Assembly: GCF_029504735.1 (NCBI RefSeq)
Contig: NZ_JAQFIP010000002.1
Coordinates: 327,084 to 391,083, forward strand
From: Ereboglobus sp. PH5-10
GTDB lineage: Bacteria > Verrucomicrobiota > Verrucomicrobiia > Opitutales > Opitutaceae
Direction of reading: 5' to 3'
DNA length: 64,000 nucleotides
In this document: piece by piece, positions 7,330 to 15,655 of the stretch
Layout of the letters: each line of letters opens with the position of its first letter
Numbering within the stretch: the first letter of the stretch is position 1
Translations under genes and position numbers: made by a program
Notes under the pieces: model-generated
Databases searched by the model: none
The model's input: the letters and a program-made list of their open reading frames with translations, nothing else
Told to the model about the DNA's origin: nothing

Positions 7330-9066
7330 ATGAAGAAACAAAACAATACCCCGCGAAAAACTGCGCCTGAAAACGCATCCCCCGCCCGCCATGTCCTCCG
7401 CCGCCTGCGCATCGTCGCGGCGTTCGCGAGTATTCTGATCGCGCTCGCCGCGTTCATCGACTTCCGCGATCTCGTTCCCAATCACCTCAAGCACGTTTAC
7501 ACATCGGCTCAGTTCGTGCCCTCGGTGCTCACGTTCGCGACCGCGTTCCACGCCACCGCGCTCGCGTGCCTGCTCATCCTCGCGCTCACGTTTGCGTTCG
7601 GGCGCGTCTATTGCTCGGTGATTTGTCCGCTCGGGATTTTGCAGGATGTCATTTCACGCATCTCCGCAAAAATCCGCCGCAAACCGCCCTACAAACTTCC
7701 CGCCAAAAAAGCGCACAACACGCTTCGCCACGCGATTCTCGCCGCCACGCTCCTCGCCATCGTCGCCGGCTGGGGCGGCGTCGCGCTCGCGTGGCTCGAT
7801 CCCTACAGCCATTTCGGACGCTTCGCCTCGACGCTCTTCCGTCCGCTCGCTGTGGTCGCCAACAACATCGCCGCCACCGTCGCCAACGCGCTCGGCCACC
7901 CCGCCGCCATTCCGCAGGTCAACGTCAGCTTCGCCGCCGCGGGCGCGCTCCTGCCCCCGCTCCTCATTTTCATCGCCGTCGCGATCATGGCCGCCAAACG
8001 CGGACGCCTCTGGTGCAACACCGTCTGCCCCGTCGGCACGCTGCTCGGCCTCGTCTCGCGCCGCGCGCTCTGGCGCGTCAGCATCGACAAGACAGCCTGC
8101 GTAAAATGCGGCGACTGCCTGCGCGCCTGCAAGGCGCAGTGCATCGACCTGCGCGCCGCCGAGATCGATTTCTCGCGCTGCGTCGCCTGCTACGATTGCA
8201 TCTCCGTGTGCGACGAGGGCGGCGTGAAATACCGCTGGCACGGCGTGTCCGCGCGACGGGAACCGCGCGGAATTTCAAATCGCAACTCGCAAATCCCAAA
8301 TTCCATCGCCCGTCCGCCTTCGCGCGCCAACCGCCGCGCCTTTATTTCCACGGCGATGGCCGGCACGCTCGCAACCGTCGGGGCGACCGCGCTTCTTGCC
8401 TCGCGCGGCATCGCGCAAAACGGCGGGCGACAAGGCAAGGGGCCAAAAGGCCCGGGCCAGCACGGGCAAGGACACGGACGCGGGCGCGATTTTTCAAAAC
8501 TCGACAATCCCGAAGTCGTCGCGCCGCCCGGCGCGCAAAGCGTCGCGCGCATCCTCTCGCAATGCACCGCGTGCCAGCTCTGCGTGAGCGCGTGCCCGAG
8601 CCACGTGCTCGAACCCGCGTTTCTCGAATACGGAAATCTCGCCGGCCTCATGAAGCCGCGCCTCAATTTCGACAAGAGTTTTTGCAATTTTGACTGCACC
8701 GTCTGCTCCGACGTCTGCCCCGACGGCACGATCCTGCATCTCGCCAGGGACGCCAAGCACACCACGCGCATCGGCCTCGCCCACACGGCGCACCCGCGCT
8801 GCATCATTGTCAAGGACGGCACCGCCTGCGGCGCCTGCGCCGAGCACTGTCCCACGGGGGCGTTGCAAATGAAAAAGCCACCCGGCCATGCCGACGCCGT
8901 GCCGGTGGTCGATCCGCGCTACTGCATCGGATGCGGCGCGTGCCAATACGCCTGCCCGGTGACGCCGAAGGCGATTGTCATAAGCGGAATCGCAAAACAC
9001 GAAACCGCCGAAAAGCTCGTGCAGGAACAAGTCGCCCCCACGACCACCGACGATTTTGCGTTCTGA
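7330..9066 (+). CDS. Membrane polyferredoxin, NapH-like half fused to NapG-like half
   Basis: A 578-residue iron-sulfur protein. The N-terminal half has about four membrane helices and the paired CxxxCP motifs of NapH/NosR/CcoG-type proteins (CSVICPLG, CNTVCPVG), followed by two 4Fe-4S clusters (CVKCGDCLRACKAQC, CVACYDCISVC). A polar linker then leads to a second export-like segment with a twin arginine (NRRAFISTAMAGTLATVGAT, DNA near 8326-8385). The rest is a soluble ferredoxin domain with further Cys groups (CTACQLCVSACPS, CNFDCTVCSDVCP, CGACAEHCPTG, CIGCGACQYACP). The layout suggests quinol-derived electrons passing through the membrane half to periplasmic clusters and then to the upstream DUF362 protein. 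The start is uncertain: GTG 7300 and ATG 7321 are in frame; ATG 7330 gives the shortest basic N-terminus. Confidence 0.88.
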   Translation: MKKQNNTPRKTAPENASPARHVLRRLRIVAAFASILIALAAFIDFRDLVPNHLKHVYTSAQFVPSVLTFATAFHATALACLLILALTFAFGRVYCSVICPLGILQDVISRISAKIRRKPPYKLPAKKAHNTLRHAILAATLLAIVAGWGGVALAWLDPYSHFGRFASTLFRPLAVVANNIAATVANALGHPAAIPQVNVSFAAAGALLPPLLIFIAVAIMAAKRGRLWCNTVCPVGTLLGLVSRRALWRVSIDKTACVKCGDCLRACKAQCIDLRAAEIDFSRCVACYDCISVCDEGGVKYRWHGVSARREPRGISNRNSQIPNSIARPPSRANRRAFISTAMAGTLATVGATALLASRGIAQNGGRQGKGPKGPGQHGQGHGRGRDFSKLDNPEVVAPPGAQSVARILSQCTACQLCVSACPSHVLEPAFLEYGNLAGLMKPRLNFDKSFCNFDCTVCSDVCPDGTILHLARDAKHTTRIGLAHTAHPRCIIVKDGTACGACAEHCPTGALQMKKPPGHADAVPVVDPRYCIGCGACQYACPVTPKAIVISGIAKHETAEKLVQEQVAPTTTDDFAF

Positions 9067-9113
9067 GCACGGATTTCCCGAGCAATTCTAAAAACGTCCC
9101 CGCGCGTTGAGCC

Positions 9114-10721
9114 TCAACGATTGAGGATTTCGGCGAGCGGAATTTTTTGGAAAACCATGTTTGCGGCACCGGCTTCGTAGAGAATGCCGATGGTTTGTTC
9201 GTCAACCGAGGTGAGGCACGAGTAGGCGCTGCGTTTTTCCTCGTTGAGCAAAATCCAGTGGCGCGCCGGCCATGTGGCGCCGTTGTCGAAACTGACCTTG
9301 ATGGTCATTTTTTCCCGCGCCTTCTTGGAGTTCGGATTGGCAAACAGCAGGATGCTTTTCCGCGAACCGTCGGGGGCGGTGTATTCATGGCGATGAAGCG
9401 CGGCCATGCAGCCCGGCTCGACCAGCGCGCCGGACGAGGGATGTTCCCGCCACGTCTTTCCAAGATCGTGCGTGACCGTAACCGCGCGGCTGCCCTGGTC
9501 GCGGCCTCTGCGGGAGTTGAGCATGATGGAACCGTCGTCGAGTTGGACGATTTGATTTTCGTTGGAACCGGAATAAGCGGGATGGCTGGCGGACCATGTT
9601 TTCCCGGCATCGCGACTCAAAACGATGTTTGAAAAGGCGAGCCCCTTCTCGTCCCGCCCCTGGGCGGGCATAACAAGGGTGCCGTCCTTCAACATGATGC
9701 CGCGTCCGGGCGCGGGTGCGAACAGCCACCATTCCTCCTTTTTTAACGCGCGGGTGAGGTTTTTCGGCGGCGACCAGGTGCGTCCGTCATCGGTGCTTTT
9801 GGCTAGAAGAAATTGGGAGGTTTGTTTCACGCCAAAACCCGGTTGCGAGCTTTTCGCGCGCCATTGATGCGTCCACTCGGTGGAATTTTCGCTCAGCCCT
9901 TCAATCCAACGACCCTCCGCGTCGAGCAGTCCGTGCATCCACAAGCCCGCGACATAAACGTCGCCAGTGCGATCATCCACGAGGATGCAGGCATCGCTCA
10001 CGCCGTTGTATCTTTGCGGGAGGCCGCCCCATTCGCCCATGTCGAGCACGATGCGCATGGGCTCCCAATTTTGCCCCCCATCGGTGCTGCGGCTCAGGCC
10101 GATGTCGATGTCCCCCTGGAGGTCTCGCGATTTCTCCCTGCGCACGTCGTATATGGCGAGCAGCGTGCCCTTGGGCGTAGTGACGATGCCGGGAATCCGG
10201 AAGCGCGCAACGCCGTCGTCCCCTGCCTGACGAACCGCGACACCCACGCGCAATCCCGGCGCGGGCATGGCGGCCCCGGCGATGCGTTTTCCGTCGATTT
10301 GCATCCATGCGCACGAGACGTTGATTCGGTTGAGCAAATCGGCGCTTGGTTTGAGACGGATGGAGATTTTGAAAACGCCCGGTGGAACGCCCGCCGCCTG
10401 CGAGCCTGCGAACACCATTTCCCCCGCGACGGGCGCGCGCGTTTCACCGAACGGATGGCTTTTTTTGTCGCGCCCCGCATAGTGAATGCGAACCGATGCG
10501 ATGTCGTTGAGGTCGGTCGTTCCGTCGAGATTGATTGCGATTTTTTCGACGGTGCACGGGTGCTCGTTGTTGAGCCGGATTTCAAGCGCGGTGTTGTTTT
10601 GAGCCAGTGTGAGAACCGGCGCTTCGCGACGGGAGAATCGGGGTTCGATATTCTTGGCGTGCGCAAGTGTCGCGCAGGCCAGGGTGAGCAATATTATAAC
10701 AAGCGTGCGGTGAGTTTTCAT
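9114..10721 (-). CDS. Exo-alpha-sialidase (GH33), secreted
   Basis: A 535-residue sialidase that would release terminal sialic acids from glycans. It has a signal peptide (MKTHRTLVIILLTLACATLAHA), which fixes the start at 10721 rather than the in-frame ATG at 10796. After an N-terminal beta domain of about 150 residues comes the catalytic domain with the FRIP-type arginine motif (ARFRIPGIVTTPKGTLLA), a following DVR, and at least four Asp-box repeats (STDGGQNW, STDDGRTW, SRDAGKTW, THDLGKTW, SFDNGATW). The late Tyr/Glu region (EEKRSAYSCLTSV, GILYEAG) fits the catalytic Tyr and the terminal Arg-containing strand. It stands alone on the minus strand, convergent with the polyferredoxin gene and downstream of the ftsH terminator, so it is probably transcribed from its own promoter in 10722-10779. 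Confidence 0.92.
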   Translation of the reverse strand: MKTHRTLVIILLTLACATLAHAKNIEPRFSRREAPVLTLAQNNTALEIRLNNEHPCTVEKIAINLDGTTDLNDIASVRIHYAGRDKKSHPFGETRAPVAGEMVFAGSQAAGVPPGVFKISIRLKPSADLLNRINVSCAWMQIDGKRIAGAAMPAPGLRVGVAVRQAGDDGVARFRIPGIVTTPKGTLLAIYDVRREKSRDLQGDIDIGLSRSTDGGQNWEPMRIVLDMGEWGGLPQRYNGVSDACILVDDRTGDVYVAGLWMHGLLDAEGRWIEGLSENSTEWTHQWRAKSSQPGFGVKQTSQFLLAKSTDDGRTWSPPKNLTRALKKEEWWLFAPAPGRGIMLKDGTLVMPAQGRDEKGLAFSNIVLSRDAGKTWSASHPAYSGSNENQIVQLDDGSIMLNSRRGRDQGSRAVTVTHDLGKTWREHPSSGALVEPGCMAALHRHEYTAPDGSRKSILLFANPNSKKAREKMTIKVSFDNGATWPARHWILLNEEKRSAYSCLTSVDEQTIGILYEAGAANMVFQKIPLAEILNR

Positions 10722-10779
10722 TTTAATGCGGGTAAATGCGCGCGCAAGAAACGCGCGTCTCATAACGGCGGCGGGCAAC

Positions 10780-10810
10780 AAAAAACGCGAACTCAATGTT
10801 CGCGTTTTTT
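10780..10810 (-). terminator. Perfect 13-bp hairpin terminator after ftsH
   Basis: AAAAAACGCGAAC (10780-10792) pairs perfectly with GTTCGCGTTTTTT (10798-10810) around a five-base loop. On the minus strand it begins 6 bases after the ftsH stop and ends in six T residues, a textbook intrinsic terminator. The A-run on the other side makes it potentially bidirectional. Confidence 0.92.
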
Positions 10811-10816
10811 ATTTCG

Positions 10817-12856
10817 TCAAGCCGGATTGGGCGCGGTTTTTGGAAGCCCGCCGTCGTCGGAGGCGGGTTTTGTGGACGCGGGTTTTGGCTCGGCGGGTTT
10901 TTCCGCGGGCTTCGACATGGATTCGTTGATCACGGGGGATTTTATTTCGCCGTGCTGAAGGATTTCCATGATGTGCTTGCCCTCGAGCGTCTCGTATTCG
11001 ATGAGTGCCTGCGCGATCTTGTCGAGCGCCTCGCGGTGCTCGTTGATGATCGTTTCGGCGCGATCATATTGGAGCGAGATGATTTTCGAGATGGCGTCGT
11101 CAACCTTGCGGGCGGTGTCCTCGCTGATGTGTTGCGAGCGCGTGATGTCGCGGCCGAGAAAAACGGTGTCCTGATCCTGCCCGAGCGCGATGGGGCCGAG
11201 ATCGCTCATGCCGTAATCGCAAACCATGGAGCGCGCGGTGGCGGTCGCCTGCTTGATGTCCGCGGCGGCGCCGGTGCTGATTTCGTGGGTCACGAGTTTT
11301 TCGGCAATGCGCCCGCCCATCGCCATGCAGATGTAATCGAGCAGGCGTTTTTTGGACATGGAGCGGATGTCCTTGGTGGGAAGCGTGGCGACAAAACCGA
11401 GCGCGCGTCCGCGCGGCAAAATCGTGGCCTTGTAAATGGGGAGCGTGCCGTCGTCGAGGACGGCCTGGAGGACGGCGTGTCCGGCCTCGTGCCATGCGGT
11501 GGATTTTTTCTCCTCGTCGTCCATCAGCTTGCGGCGTTCGCGGCCCCAGATGACTTTGTCTCGCGCATCAATAATATCGACCATCTCGACGCGCTTCTTG
11601 TTGCGGCGGGCGGCGAGGAGCGTGCCCTCGTTGAGAAGGTTGGCGAGGTCGGCGCCGGAAAGCCCGGAGGTGCCGCGCGCGATGGCGTTGAGATCGACGT
11701 CGTCGGAGAGGGAAATCTTGCGGGCGTGCACGCGAAGGATTTGTTCGCGGCCAATGAGGTCGGGCACATCAACGTGAACCTGACGGTCGAAACGTCCGGG
11801 ACGCAGCAGCGCCTGGTCGAGAACATCGGGGCGGTTGGTCGCGGCGATGATAATGACGCCCTCGGTGGTGTCGAAACCGTCCATCTCGACGAGGAGCGAG
11901 TTGAGTGTTTGCTCGCGCTCATCGTTGCCGCCGCCGAGTCCCGCGCCGCGCTGGCGACCGACGGCGTCGATTTCGTCGATGAAGATGAGGCAGGGCGCGT
12001 TTTTGCGGCCTTGCTCAAACATGTCGCGCACGCGGCTGGCGCCGACGCCGACAAACATTTCGACAAAGTCGGAGCCGCTGATCGAGAAGAACGGCACATC
12101 GGCCTCGCCCGCGACGGCCTTGGCGAGAAGCGTTTTGCCCGTGCCCGGAGGGCCAACCATGAGGATGCCCTTCGGAATCTTGCCGCCCATGCGGGTGAAC
12201 TTTTTCGGGTCCTTCAGAAAATCGACAACCTCGGAAACTTCCTCCTTGGCCTCGTCGCAACCGGCGACTTCGGCGAAGGTGATTTTGTCGCGATCGCGCG
12301 TGAGGAGCTTGGCGCGGCTTTTGCCAAAACTCATCGCGCCCTTGCCCGCGTTGCGGAGCTGGCGGAAAAAGAGGAAATAAATGACGGCAATCAGCACGCC
12401 GAACATGAGCAGTTGCGAGCCGATGGTTTCAAACCAGCTCGAGCTTTGTTTCTCGGTGTAGAGGCCGGAGTGCTGGAGGACTTCGAGATTTTTGTCCGTG
12501 AGCCGGCCTTCGGCAACGAAACGGGTCGGTTTGGGCGCGCCAGGCTTTAACGTGAGCCCGTCGGGGAGCTTGGCGTCCTGGACGAGCTCGCCGCTGATTG
12601 TCATCCAATCGCGTCCGCCGGCGAGCTTGGGCTCGATGACACCGCTCTTGATCTGGTTCACCTGGGTGAGATTAACGACCTGCTGGATGTTGAGCTTGGC
12701 AGTTTCGCCGCTGCTGCCCATGCGCCCGCCGAACATGTAAAGAGCCGCGCACGCGGCAATGAGGCCGAACCAAATGATCCAGACCTTCGGCTGGAAGCCT
12801 TCCGGCGGAAGGCTTTTCAGGGGACGGCGTTTTTTGTCGTTTTTGGGTTCTGGCAT
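10817..12856 (-). CDS. ftsH: ATP-dependent zinc metalloprotease FtsH
   Basis: A 679-residue membrane-anchored AAA+ protease that degrades unassembled membrane proteins and regulators. Two membrane helices (residues about 25-43 and 146-165) flank a periplasmic domain. The AAA module shows Walker A GPPGTGKT (235-242), Walker [11 protein letters not shown] (291-300) and the second region of homology with [20 protein letters not shown] (339-358). The protease domain has the zinc motif HEAGH (456-460). The N-terminus is basic and the C-terminus ends in a Pro/Lys/Ala-rich tail, longer than in Escherichia coli. It starts four bases after the tilS stop, a gene order seen widely in bacteria, and is followed by a perfect terminator. 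Confidence 0.98.
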   Translation of the reverse strand: MPEPKNDKKRRPLKSLPPEGFQPKVWIIWFGLIAACAALYMFGGRMGSSGETAKLNIQQVVNLTQVNQIKSGVIEPKLAGGRDWMTISGELVQDAKLPDGLTLKPGAPKPTRFVAEGRLTDKNLEVLQHSGLYTEKQSSSWFETIGSQLLMFGVLIAVIYFLFFRQLRNAGKGAMSFGKSRAKLLTRDRDKITFAEVAGCDEAKEEVSEVVDFLKDPKKFTRMGGKIPKGILMVGPPGTGKTLLAKAVAGEADVPFFSISGSDFVEMFVGVGASRVRDMFEQGRKNAPCLIFIDEIDAVGRQRGAGLGGGNDEREQTLNSLLVEMDGFDTTEGVIIIAATNRPDVLDQALLRPGRFDRQVHVDVPDLIGREQILRVHARKISLSDDVDLNAIARGTSGLSGADLANLLNEGTLLAARRNKKRVEMVDIIDARDKVIWGRERRKLMDDEEKKSTAWHEAGHAVLQAVLDDGTLPIYKATILPRGRALGFVATLPTKDIRSMSKKRLLDYICMAMGGRIAEKLVTHEISTGAAADIKQATATARSMVCDYGMSDLGPIALGQDQDTVFLGRDITRSQHISEDTARKVDDAISKIISLQYDRAETIINEHREALDKIAQALIEYETLEGKHIMEILQHGEIKSPVINESMSKPAEKPAEPKPASTKPASDDGGLPKTAPNPA

Positions 12857-12860
12857 TTCG

Positions 12861-14330
12861 TTATTTCTGTGAATTGTGTAAAGACTTTGGAAACAAGGTG
12901 CGGGTTCCGCGACGATATGTCAAATGCAGCGCCTGTTGTGTATGCGCCGTGATCTTCCAAGCGTCGGCGGGAGGAATACCCGGAACCCAGAGAATTTCAG
13001 CGACGTCCGTTTGTTTGTCACGGACAAAACAAACAACCGGCAGCGCCAGCCGGCGCGCATGCGGAATTTTACGATTTATGAGCAGATCGGAAATTTTAGC
13101 CGAACCAGGCGCGCCAAGCGGTTGATAACGGTCACCGGGCTGCAAGGAGCGGACGACAAGGCCGCCCGGCCCGGGCGAAACAAAAACCGCGCCACTCGGA
13201 TCATGGCGGCCCGAGAGGATTTCGTCACGAAGTTCGCCGGTGAGCGCAATAGGCTCCGCCGCAAGTGTCGCGCCGTCGGGCAGGCTGAGCACGAAAGGCG
13301 CGGTGGCGGAAAAGTTGAATGAGGGGACGGTGCCCGCGGGCGGCTCGATGCTCAGGATGCCATTTTCAAAAACAGCAACGGCATCGCCAACACTCGTCCG
13401 TTTTGCAGCAGCGCCGCCGGGATTCTCGCAAATGGCGAGAAGTGCCTCGAAGCCGGCGCGCGCGAGTTCGGAGGCGGGATGCCAGCGACGAAGCGCGCGT
13501 CGAAGCAAGGCGCGGGGTTTGCCCGCGAGCGCGCGCAAGTCGAGCGAACGGGGCGTGAACGCGGACGCGGGAAGCAACTCGTCGAGCCACGCGTCGAGCG
13601 CGGCGGCATCCTCCTCGAGAAGCTCGCGCGTGAGCGCGGCACCGGCAAGCGCGTCGTTGTTTTGGGACGCGGCGATGAACGCGGGCAGCATGTCGCGGCG
13701 AATGCGATTGCGAAAAAAATCCCCCTCGCGATTGGTCGCGTCCTCGCGCCACGCGACCCCGCGCGCTCGAAGCGCGCCGGTGATTTCGCGCTTCGAAAGC
13801 GCGAGGAGCGGACGAAGAAATACGCGCCCGTTCGCATGCGCGTGAACCGGGCGCGGCGCCGCAAGCCCGGCGGTGCTGCTGCCGCGCGCCAGCCGCATGA
13901 GCTGTGTTTCGGCGATGTCGTCAAGTTGGTGGCCGAGCCAAAGCACGCGCGCGCCGAGGGCGGTCATTTGTTGGTCGAAAAAACCATGACGCTGTTCGCG
14001 CGCCCCGGCCTCGCTGGCGTTTGTGTCGGCGCGCTCCCAATGGCCAACCCGCAATTCCACGCCGCGCGCGGCGCAAACATCACGGCAAAATTGCTCGTCC
14101 CCGTCGCTGGCCTCGCCGCGCAAGTGATGGTTAAAATGGAGCGCGACAATTTTCCGCTCCGGCCAGTGCTCGCGCAGCGTGATGAGAAGCGCGAGCGAAT
14201 CCGCCCCGCCCGAAAACGCCACGCACCAGGGCGCGCCTCCGTCCGCTTGCGCATCCGCCCGCGCAAGCGCGGCGGGATGCAGCGCGGTGCGGGGAAAAAG
14301 CGGCGTGGCGTTTGGATTGATGGCGGGCAT
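12861..14330 (-). CDS. tilS: tRNA(Ile)-lysidine synthetase TilS
   Basis: A 489-residue enzyme that converts C34 of the CAU-anticodon tRNA-Ile to lysidine, using ATP and lysine. The PP-loop motif SGGADSL follows a short leader, and the N-terminal ATPase continues with HFNHHLRGEASDGDEQFCRD and LGHQLDDIAETQLMRLARG, both diagnostic for TilS. The C-terminal part carries the substrate-binding domain with KISDLLINRKIPHARR near the end. ATG at 14330 was chosen because it sits just ahead of the conserved N-terminus; an in-frame start at 14465 would add 45 unrelated residues. It forms an operon with ftsH (four-base gap). Confidence 0.95.
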   Translation of the reverse strand: MPAINPNATPLFPRTALHPAALARADAQADGGAPWCVAFSGGADSLALLITLREHWPERKIVALHFNHHLRGEASDGDEQFCRDVCAARGVELRVGHWERADTNASEAGAREQRHGFFDQQMTALGARVLWLGHQLDDIAETQLMRLARGSSTAGLAAPRPVHAHANGRVFLRPLLALSKREITGALRARGVAWREDATNREGDFFRNRIRRDMLPAFIAASQNNDALAGAALTRELLEEDAAALDAWLDELLPASAFTPRSLDLRALAGKPRALLRRALRRWHPASELARAGFEALLAICENPGGAAAKRTSVGDAVAVFENGILSIEPPAGTVPSFNFSATAPFVLSLPDGATLAAEPIALTGELRDEILSGRHDPSGAVFVSPGPGGLVVRSLQPGDRYQPLGAPGSAKISDLLINRKIPHARRLALPVVCFVRDKQTDVAEILWVPGIPPADAWKITAHTQQALHLTYRRGTRTLFPKSLHNSQK

Positions 14331-14398
14331 TTTTGGATGAGCTCGTAAATGAACCCCGCAATGCAAACCCGCGAATACCGCCGGGCAAGCAGATACAA

Positions 14399-15550
14399 TC
14401 ACCGCGGCAAATACGTGCCGCAGGATTCGCGCACGACGAGGCGCGGTGTGGCCAGGAACGCGCACGCCGGCGCGAGCGGGTTGTTGATGCGGCGCATCAT
14501 CGCCTCAAACGCCAGCGCCGCCACCTCGTCGCCGGGCTGGTGGATTGTCGTCAGCGGCACCGCGACCAGCGTCGCGTATTTCGCGTCGTCAAAACCGGCC
14601 ACGCGCAAATCGCCCGGCACGCGGATGCCCAGTTTGATCAGCGACTGGAGCAGTTGCGCCGCCGTGCGGTCGTTGGCGCAAATGCACGCGTCCCATTTCT
14701 TTCGCGCAAAAACCGACCGCACAAACTTCGCGTCCGCCGGGTTGCCCTCGATCACATCGCCCCTGGTTTCGGCATTCGCGCGCGCCATCGCCTCCCGCAT
14801 GCCCGCGATGCGCGCCGCAACCGTGGAGGCGGAATACGGTTTTGTGAAAAACGCGATGCGGCGGCAGCCAAGCAGGAGCAGGTGCGAGGCAATTTTATAA
14901 CCCGCCGCAAAATTGTCCATGGACGCCAGGTCGAACCCGCTCCGCTGCGGATATTTCTCAATGTCACGGTCCACCAGCACAATTGCGATTCCCGCCTCAG
15001 TCAGCCGCGACACGATGCGATGGTTCACCTCCGACTGTGTTTTTGAAAGCTCCAGGGGCGCGAAAAAAACGCCCGCCATCCGGCGCTCGATATAGTCGGA
15101 GCACATCCGCTCGGCCTGCTCCGATTCGTCCTTGATTCGCGCGCCGGGTGAAAGGTTCGGCGGAGAGGCTTTGCTCCATGCGATGTCGATGCCATGCGCG
15201 CGCGCCAGACTCGCGAGTTGTCCGCAGATTTTCTCGAAAATCTCAGTTGATTCCCACTGGGGCATGAGAATGCCAAGCGTCGGCCTGCCCGTCACCGCCT
15301 TGGGCTGGCTCGCGACAAAGGAGCCGGCGCCCGCCCGGCGTTCCACCAAGCCCGCGTCCGCGAGATCCCGCAAGGCGCGTCCCGCCGTCGGGCGTGACAC
15401 ACCATAACTTTTGACGAGCGCCGACTCGCTCGGCAGCCGATGCCCCGGCGCATATTGGCCGGAAAGGATTTTTTCGCGCAATACCGCCGCGATGCGCATG
15501 TATTTCGGGTTGGTGTCTCCGGGAAGTTTTTGATGCCTCAAAGCTGACAT
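14399..15550 (-). CDS. GntR-type HTH / LacI-type sensor transcriptional regulator
   Basis: A 383-residue regulator with an N-terminal GntR winged helix (residues about 15-80: LREKILSGQYAPGHRLPSES, then VSRPTAGRALRDLADAGLVE) joined to a periplasmic-binding-protein-like sugar sensor (residues about 100-370, starting PTLGILMPQW and containing DRDIEKYPQRSGFDLASMDN). This AraR-like architecture typically represses carbohydrate operons and is released by a sugar. It is divergent from the GH32 gene, and together with the sugar porter and PfkB kinase it suggests control of fructan or sucrose use. An inverted repeat overlapping its start codon is a candidate operator. Confidence 0.92.
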   Translation of the reverse strand: MSALRHQKLPGDTNPKYMRIAAVLREKILSGQYAPGHRLPSESALVKSYGVSRPTAGRALRDLADAGLVERRAGAGSFVASQPKAVTGRPTLGILMPQWESTEIFEKICGQLASLARAHGIDIAWSKASPPNLSPGARIKDESEQAERMCSDYIERRMAGVFFAPLELSKTQSEVNHRIVSRLTEAGIAIVLVDRDIEKYPQRSGFDLASMDNFAAGYKIASHLLLLGCRRIAFFTKPYSASTVAARIAGMREAMARANAETRGDVIEGNPADAKFVRSVFARKKWDACICANDRTAAQLLQSLIKLGIRVPGDLRVAGFDDAKYATLVAVPLTTIHQPGDEVAALAFEAMMRRINNPLAPACAFLATPRLVVRESCGTYLPR

Positions 15551-15575
15551 GACAAATATGCAACCTGTCTTGTCA
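15550..15575. promoter_or_regulatory. Candidate operator between regulator and GH32 gene
   Basis: The hexamers TGACAA (15550-15555) and TTGTCA (15570-15575) are exact reverse complements separated by 14 bases. They lie in the 105-base divergent gap and touch the regulator start codon, a suitable place for autoregulation and repression of the GH32 gene. A second nested CCTG/CAGG pair is also present. Regulator binding is inferred only from position and symmetry. Confidence 0.35.
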
Positions 15576-15655
15576 GGAATATGGCAGGCTGCGCAAGAAT
15601 GTAATTGGCAGCCGTGCGCGCGACGGGGATTTGTGGAGCAAGTTCATTCCCTGCC

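Noticed and set aside
10796..12550. Long plus-strand open frame opposite ftsH
   Set aside because: It is antisense to a gene with complete FtsH motifs; the residues are Ala/Gly/Asp/Val-rich typical of a GC-rich shadow frame.
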